Assembly (NCBI GenBank): GCA_017937195.1
Contig: JAGBEA010000026.1
Span: 1-54,802, forward strand
From: Oscillospiraceae bacterium
GTDB taxonomy: Bacteria; Bacillota; Clostridia; Oscillospirales; Oscillospiraceae
DNA: 54,802 nt
Direction of reading: 5' to 3'
Both the position numbers and the translations under genes were made by a program. Within the stretch, counting starts at the first letter, position 1. Every line of letters starts with the position of its first letter. The notes below the pieces were generated by a model. That model did no database searches. It saw only the letters and a program-made list of their open reading frames with translations, and was not told the DNA's origin. This document shows, piece by piece, positions 51,215-54,802 of the stretch.

Positions 51215-52567
51215 TCAGAAGCAGCCCTGCTCCATCATGGCTGTTGCCACCTTCTTGAAGCCGGCGATGTTGGCGCCTGCCACCAGATTGTAGCCGAGAC
51301 CGTACTCCTCGGCGGCCTCCACGCTCATATCGTGGATGGTCTTCATGATCACCTTCAGCTTCTCGTCCACCTCTTCCGCGCTCCAGCTCAGCCGCTCGCT
51401 GTTCTGGCTCATCTCCAGACCGGACACAGCCACGCCGCCGGCGTTCACCGCCTTGGACGGCGCCACGATCATCCCCGGCTGGCTCATCAGGAACTTCAGC
51501 GCATCATTGGTGGTGGGCATATTGGCCACCTCGATATAGTACTTCACGCCGTTGGCGGCGATCTGCTGTGCGTGCTCCATATGCACGTCGTTCTGCATTG
51601 CCGACGGCATCACGATATCCGCCTTCACGCCCCAAGGCTTCTCACCGGGATAGAAGGGCACGCCGAATTTGTCCGCGTAGTCCTTCACCTTGTTGCGTCC
51701 GGAGTTGCGCATCTCCACCAGATATTCGATCTTCTCCTCGCTGGAGGACACACCCTCGGCATCGTAGATATAGCCGTCAGGACCGGACAGTGTCACCACC
51801 TTGGCGCCCAGCTGGTATGCCTTTTTGCAGATGCCCCACGTCACGTTGCCAAAGCCGGCGCAGGCGATGGTCTTGCCGCGGATATCCTCGCCCTCGTGGC
51901 GCAGCACCTCCTGCAGATAGTAGATGGCGCCGTAGCCGGTGGCCTCGGGACGGGTCTTGCTGCCGCCGTAGGTAAAGCCCTTGCCGGTCAGCACGCCGTT
52001 CTCCCACACGCCCTTGAGGCGGCGGTACTGGCCGTACAGATAGCCGATCTCGCGGCCGCCCACGCCCATATCGCCGGCAGGCACGTCCACATCCGGCCCG
52101 ATATAGCGGTACAGCGCCGTCATATAGCTCTGGCAGAAGCGCATGATCTCCGCCTCCGACTTGCCGGCAGGATCAAAATCGCTGCCGCCCTTGCCGCCGC
52201 CCATGGGCAGACCAGTCAGCGCGTTTTTGAAGGTCTGCTCAAAGCCAAGGAACTTGATGATGCTGGGGCAGACATTGGCCTGGAAGCGCAGACCGCCCTT
52301 GTACGGGCCGATAGCGCCGTTGAACTGGCAGCGATAGCCGATGTTGGTGTGCCACTGTCCCGCGTCATCGCACCACACCACGCGGAAGGTGAACATCCGC
52401 TCCGGCTCCACCATTCGCGTCAGCAGATCCGCCTTTTCGTATTCAGGATGAGCGTCGATCACCGGCGAGATGGCGCTGAATACCTCCTCCACGGTCTGCA
52501 CAAACTCCGGCTCATCAGCGTGCCGCTTTTTTACGTACTCGATCACACGGGAAACATATGCGTTCAT
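51215..52567 (-). CDS. gdhA: Glutamate dehydrogenase
   Basis: A 450-residue hexameric enzyme that makes glutamate from 2-oxoglutarate and ammonia, or the reverse. It has GPYKGGLRF, the catalytic lysine region PMGGGKGGSDF, QSYMTALYRYIGPDVDVPAG and the Rossmann CAGFGNVTWG. The length and KGGxDF pattern fit the NADP-type of Clostridia; cofactor choice was not tested. AAAGGAGG precedes ATG 52567. It connects with the glutamate symporter at 10-11.5 kb. It is a monocistronic gene. Confidence 0.96.
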   Translation of the reverse strand: MNAYVSRVIEYVKKRHADEPEFVQTVEEVFSAISPVIDAHPEYEKADLLTRMVEPERMFTFRVVWCDDAGQWHTNIGYRCQFNGAIGPYKGGLRFQANVCPSIIKFLGFEQTFKNALTGLPMGGGKGGSDFDPAGKSEAEIMRFCQSYMTALYRYIGPDVDVPAGDMGVGGREIGYLYGQYRRLKGVWENGVLTGKGFTYGGSKTRPEATGYGAIYYLQEVLRHEGEDIRGKTIACAGFGNVTWGICKKAYQLGAKVVTLSGPDGYIYDAEGVSSSEEKIEYLVEMRNSGRNKVKDYADKFGVPFYPGEKPWGVKADIVMPSAMQNDVHMEHAQQIAANGVKYYIEVANMPTTNDALKFLMSQPGMIVAPSKAVNAGGVAVSGLEMSQNSERLSWSAEEVDEKLKVIMKTIHDMSVEAAEEYGLGYNLVAGANIAGFKKVATAMMEQGCF

Positions 52568-52670
52568 TAGGTCGTCCTCCTTTTTTGATCTATGTTGCTT
52601 CTTTTATTGTGCCTGCAAGTTGTATTTTATATGCCTCTTGTTCCGGTCACCCCCCTTTTTGCCGCACTTA

Positions 52671-52698
52671 TTGACTTTTCTTTTTTTCGCTTTATAAT
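52671..52698 (+). promoter_or_regulatory. Promoter of the phosphoribosyltransferase gene
   Basis: TTGACT (52671-52676) and TATAAT (52693-52698) are 16 bases apart. Confidence 0.75.
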
Positions 52699-52726
52699 TA
52701 ATAATATGCCTCGCGGCGATGACTCG

Positions 52727-52767
52727 CTGCCGCAGGCAAATGCAATAATGCCCGCATTTTGCGGCAG
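52727..52767 (+). promoter_or_regulatory. Leader hairpin touching the ribosome site of the PRT gene
   Basis: CTGCCGCA (52727-52734) pairs perfectly with TGCGGCAG (52760-52767), and AAATGC (52738-52743) with GCATTT (52754-52759) inside. The stem ends in the AG of AGGAGG, so folding would hide part of the ribosome site. Confidence 0.55.
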
Positions 52768-52776
52768 GAGGTATTT

Positions 52777-53337
52777 ATGGCTGCATATCCCATTACCATT
52801 GCCGGTCTCCGGCGTGAGCTGCCCATCTGCAAGATCACAGATGATCTGTACATCGGCGCATTCATCTGCTTTGGCGATGCCGAGCTGTGCGTTGCCTGCG
52901 CCCGCGATCTGCTGGCGCTGCTGGAGGAGGGCAGCTATGACTATCTCCTCACCGCCGAGGCCAAAAGCATTCCGCTGATCCACGAGATGGCGCGTCAGTC
53001 CGGCGCCAAGAAGTATTTCATCGCCCGCAAGGGTCGCAAGGCCTATATGCCCGACCCCATCAGTGTGGAGGATCAGTCCATCACCACAGCCGGCAAGCAG
53101 GAGCTGTTTCTAGGTCGTGACGATGCCGAGTTGATCCGCGGCAAGCGCATCGTGCTGATCGACGATGTGATCTCCACCGGCGGCTCTCTGGCCGCTATGG
53201 AGGCACTGGTGTCCGCAGCCGGTGGCACCGTGGTGGATCGGATCGCCGTTCTGGCGGAGGGCGACGCCCAAAACCGCGCCGACATCAAGTATCTGGCGCC
53301 CCTGCCTCTGTTCAATGCCGACGGCAGCACCAAATAA
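52777..53337 (+). CDS. Adenine/xanthine-type phosphoribosyltransferase
   Basis: A 186-residue enzyme of the type I phosphoribosyltransferase family, which joins PRPP with a nucleobase. The PRPP-binding motif is VLIDDVISTGGS near residues 128-139. The segments YLLTAEAKSIPLIHEMARQ and ARKGRKAYM fit purine-type members, though the exact base is undecided. ATG 52777 has AGGAGG 7 bases ahead. A leader hairpin ends at the ribosome site, suggesting control of translation. Confidence 0.87.
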   Translation: MAAYPITIAGLRRELPICKITDDLYIGAFICFGDAELCVACARDLLALLEEGSYDYLLTAEAKSIPLIHEMARQSGAKKYFIARKGRKAYMPDPISVEDQSITTAGKQELFLGRDDAELIRGKRIVLIDDVISTGGSLAAMEALVSAAGGTVVDRIAVLAEGDAQNRADIKYLAPLPLFNADGSTK

Positions 53338-53348
53338 AGCCCCATTCT

Positions 53349-53380
53349 ATGACCGCTTGCACTGCAGGCGGTCATTTTTA
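53349..53380 (+). terminator. Terminator after the PRT gene
   Basis: ATGACCGC pairs with GCGGTCAT around a 12-base loop; TTTTT follows. Confidence 0.82.
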
Positions 53381-53390
53381 AGATGTAAAA

Positions 53391-53432
53391 AAGCATATTG
53401 GCATAGTAATGCCAATATGCTTTCATTTTTTC
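53391..53432 (-). terminator. Terminator after the PAP2 gene
   Basis: AAGCATATTGGCA pairs with TGCCAATATGCTT around TAGTAA; T-runs on both strands. Confidence 0.85.
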
Positions 53433-54343
53433 TTCTCCAATTTGCGCAGCGGGGCAAAGCACAGCGGCCATACAGCGCCGGCAAACAGCACCATCAGCCC
53501 ATAACGAACCGCGCCCGCCGCATCGGCGTGCCCAATGATTGCGATCAGCGGCGCTTTCAGCCCCGCCTTGATGGCGACCACCAGCGCAAGACCCACTGCC
53601 ACCTTGATGATCTGCACCCACCAAGCAGCTTTGGTCTCAAAATGGATATATTTCTGATCCAGCCAGCAGGCGATCAGCATACCGACCGTGGCGCCGCTCA
53701 GCTTCCATGCGTTGGAAACGGCGCTCTCCAAATTGTGGATGTCGGTGTCTGCCGGGAAGGGATAAAGCTCCATAAACAGCAAAAAGGCCGCACTGCACCC
53801 CAAGAGACCCAGCAAAACCCACAGCATCCGCTGCGGCTCACGCTGCGCAGACTGCACCAGCGGCCACAGTACCAGTACCAGCACCGTGCCCACCAACAAC
53901 GAAACGCCCACATCCAGCGGCGTGTGTACGCCCAGATACATACGGGAAAATGCCACCAGCAGCGCCACAACGATCAGCACCGCCCGCAGCCAATTTTTGC
54001 CCGTCATCCGCGCCAAGCCGCCAAAGGTCCCCACTGCGCTCTGGGTGTGTCCGCTGGGGAAGGAGTAGCCGGTGGCAGCCTCACGGGCGCTCTCCACGAT
54101 GTCAAAATTGGGATCCAGCACCCACGGACGGGGGATGCGAAACAGCATTTTCAAAAACTGGTTCATCACCGTGCCGAGAAAGCCCACCGTCAAAAGATAG
54201 TAGCCCCCCACCTTGCTGACGCACCAGAACACGACGATGGCCACCACCATAAAGATGGTCTCCTCGCCCAGACGGGTCACCAATGCCATTATGCTGTCCA
54301 AAACCGGTGTCCGCAGCTCCTGCAGCGTATATAATAGCGACAT
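53423..54343 (-). CDS. PAP2-family membrane phosphatase
   Basis: A 306-residue membrane phosphatase of the PAP2/PgpB type, which removes phosphate from lipids such as undecaprenyl pyrophosphate. All three catalytic motifs are seen: KMLFRIPRP (KxxxxxxRP), the FPSGHTQSA signature and SRMYLGVHTPLD. About six or more membrane helices are present. An extra C-terminal segment of about 100 residues gives more helices than the shorter family members. ATG 54343 with AGGAGGGG is used; the open frame extends 19 codons upstream. It is convergent with the PRT gene. Confidence 0.92.
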   Translation of the reverse strand: MSLLYTLQELRTPVLDSIMALVTRLGEETIFMVVAIVVFWCVSKVGGYYLLTVGFLGTVMNQFLKMLFRIPRPWVLDPNFDIVESAREAATGYSFPSGHTQSAVGTFGGLARMTGKNWLRAVLIVVALLVAFSRMYLGVHTPLDVGVSLLVGTVLVLVLWPLVQSAQREPQRMLWVLLGLLGCSAAFLLFMELYPFPADTDIHNLESAVSNAWKLSGATVGMLIACWLDQKYIHFETKAAWWVQIIKVAVGLALVVAIKAGLKAPLIAIIGHADAAGAVRYGLMVLFAGAVWPLCFAPLRKLEKKK

Positions 54344-54459
54344 GGTCACCCCTCCTTTCTGTTCTGCCTCTATTGTACTACACCAAAATCTTTGTTGCAA
54401 GCAAAATATTTTTGTTCGCGGTTTTTGTCAGTAATCATCTTCTATCTATAGAACAAACG

Positions 54460-54510
54460 CCTCCCTTGCCTAAAGGGAGGTGGCATTTGCAAAGCAAATG
54501 CCGGAGGGAT
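54460..54510. repeat. Dispersed extragenic palindrome
   Basis: CCTCCCTT pairs with AAGGGAGG, then GGCATTTGC pairs with GCAAATGCC, and GGAGGGA closes. This two-hairpin layout (CCTCCCT...AGGGAGGTGGC...GCCGGAGGGA) is widely dispersed in gut Clostridia genomes; a shorter relative is at 11583-11612. The rest of the 54344-54541 gap holds no gene. Confidence 0.6.
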
Positions 54511-54518
54511 ACAAAAAG

Positions 54519-54549
54519 AAAAGAGGACGACAAAATGGTCGTCCTCTTT
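54519..54549 (-). terminator. Terminator after the first 5S-like gene
   Basis: AAAGAGGACGA pairs with TCGTCCTCTTT around a loop; it lies directly at the 3' end of the minus-strand 5S-like sequence. Confidence 0.8.
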
Positions 54550-54552
54550 GTG

Positions 54553-54655
54553 TTGGCGTTACCTATTTTCCCAGTCGCGTCGGCCCGCCAAGTATCGTGG
54601 GCAGACACGGGCTTAACTGCCCTGTCACGGGATGGGGTTCCATCCCGAATCCTCT
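54553..54655 (-). rRNA. 5S rRNA-like gene with an altered 5' half
   Basis: The 3' half, read on the minus strand, is typical 5S: AGTTAAGCCCGTGTC, TGCCCACGATACTTGG and GGGAAAATAGGTAACGCCAA, sharing most bases with the copy at 54697. The 5' half differs: CGGGATGGAACCCCATCCCG replaces the expected sequence, and helix I lacks its 5' partner for GGTAACGCC. The loop C region reads CGTGACAGGGCAG instead of CGAACACGGAAG. It may be a pseudogene, or a 5S-derived RNA. The 5' end is uncertain. Confidence 0.6.
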
Positions 54656-54665
54656 GTATAAAGCA

Positions 54666-54693
54666 AAAGAACCATCCTTTCGGATGGTTCTTT
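54666..54693 (-). terminator. Terminator-like hairpin after the second 5S gene
   Basis: AAAGAACCATCC pairs with GGATGGTTCTTT around TTTC, directly at the 3' end of the 5S gene. Confidence 0.75.
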
Positions 54694-54696
54694 GTG

Positions 54697-54802
<106 letters not shown>

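Noticed and set aside
51332-52570. Plus-strand open frame of 412 codons opposite gdhA
   Set aside because: It is a His/Leu/Ala-rich shadow without a ribosome site; gdhA has full motifs.

Overview
The window looks like the chromosome of an anaerobic gut-type Clostridia bacterium, most likely from the Oscillospirales. Evidence for this is a GC-rich, low-redundancy codon style over most of its length, a BspA-like leucine-rich surface protein anchored by CWB2 repeats, a DUF5058 membrane protein, an NhaC-type antiporter, an NADP-type glutamate dehydrogenase, and strong AGGAGG ribosome sites with TTGACA/TATAAT promoters. No species can be assigned from the sequence alone.

The left 10 kb is an accessory (defence-type) island, visibly more AT-rich than the rest in its first 3 kb. 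It holds the start of a Fic-domain protein (running off the left edge), an XRE regulator paired with a DUF6236 protein, a truncated serine recombinase, a complete four-gene Wadjet plasmid/DNA-defence operon (jetA, jetB, jetC, jetD), and directly behind it a small SWIM zinc-finger protein that may be an accessory part. A convergent terminator at about 10.0 kb closes the island.

From 10 to 24 kb come a GltS-type glutamate carrier, a membrane-anchored cyclophilin, a 2175-residue secreted protein (transglutaminase-like domain, four LRR_5 blocks, three CWB2 repeats), a DUF47-PiT phosphate uptake pair, an NSS-type Na+ symporter, an overlooked 25-residue amphipathic peptide gene, and an isolated holin-amidase lysis pair.

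From 24 to 34.6 kb come the aspartate-family genes, asd and lysC on one strand facing away from thrC and thrB on the other, then an XRE/membrane-protein pair with clear operator repeats, a YczE-type membrane protein, a flavodoxin-like reductase, an SDR, a recently acquired-looking GNAT acetyltransferase and glyA.

From 34.8 to 43.0 kb is one transcription unit carrying the whole path from DAHP to phenylpyruvate and 4-hydroxyphenylpyruvate: aroF, tyrA, aroB, aroA, aroC, pheA, an aroE-aroK fusion and aroQ. It is preceded by a Phe/Tyr-rich leader peptide and a terminator, a transcription attenuator. The order of genes with 1-4 base overlaps points to tight co-translation.

From 43 to 54.8 kb come an NhaC antiporter, a DUF5058/membrane pair followed by M20 and M18 peptidases (a possible peptide uptake and breakdown set), a histidine phosphatase, a DMT exporter, a small secreted Asp/Gly-rich protein, gdhA, a PRPP-binding phosphoribosyltransferase behind a hairpin that touches its ribosome site, a PAP2 phosphatase, and two tandem minus-strand 5S rRNA-like genes, the first of which is strongly altered in its 5' half. 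The 23S and 16S genes of this rRNA operon would lie beyond the right edge.
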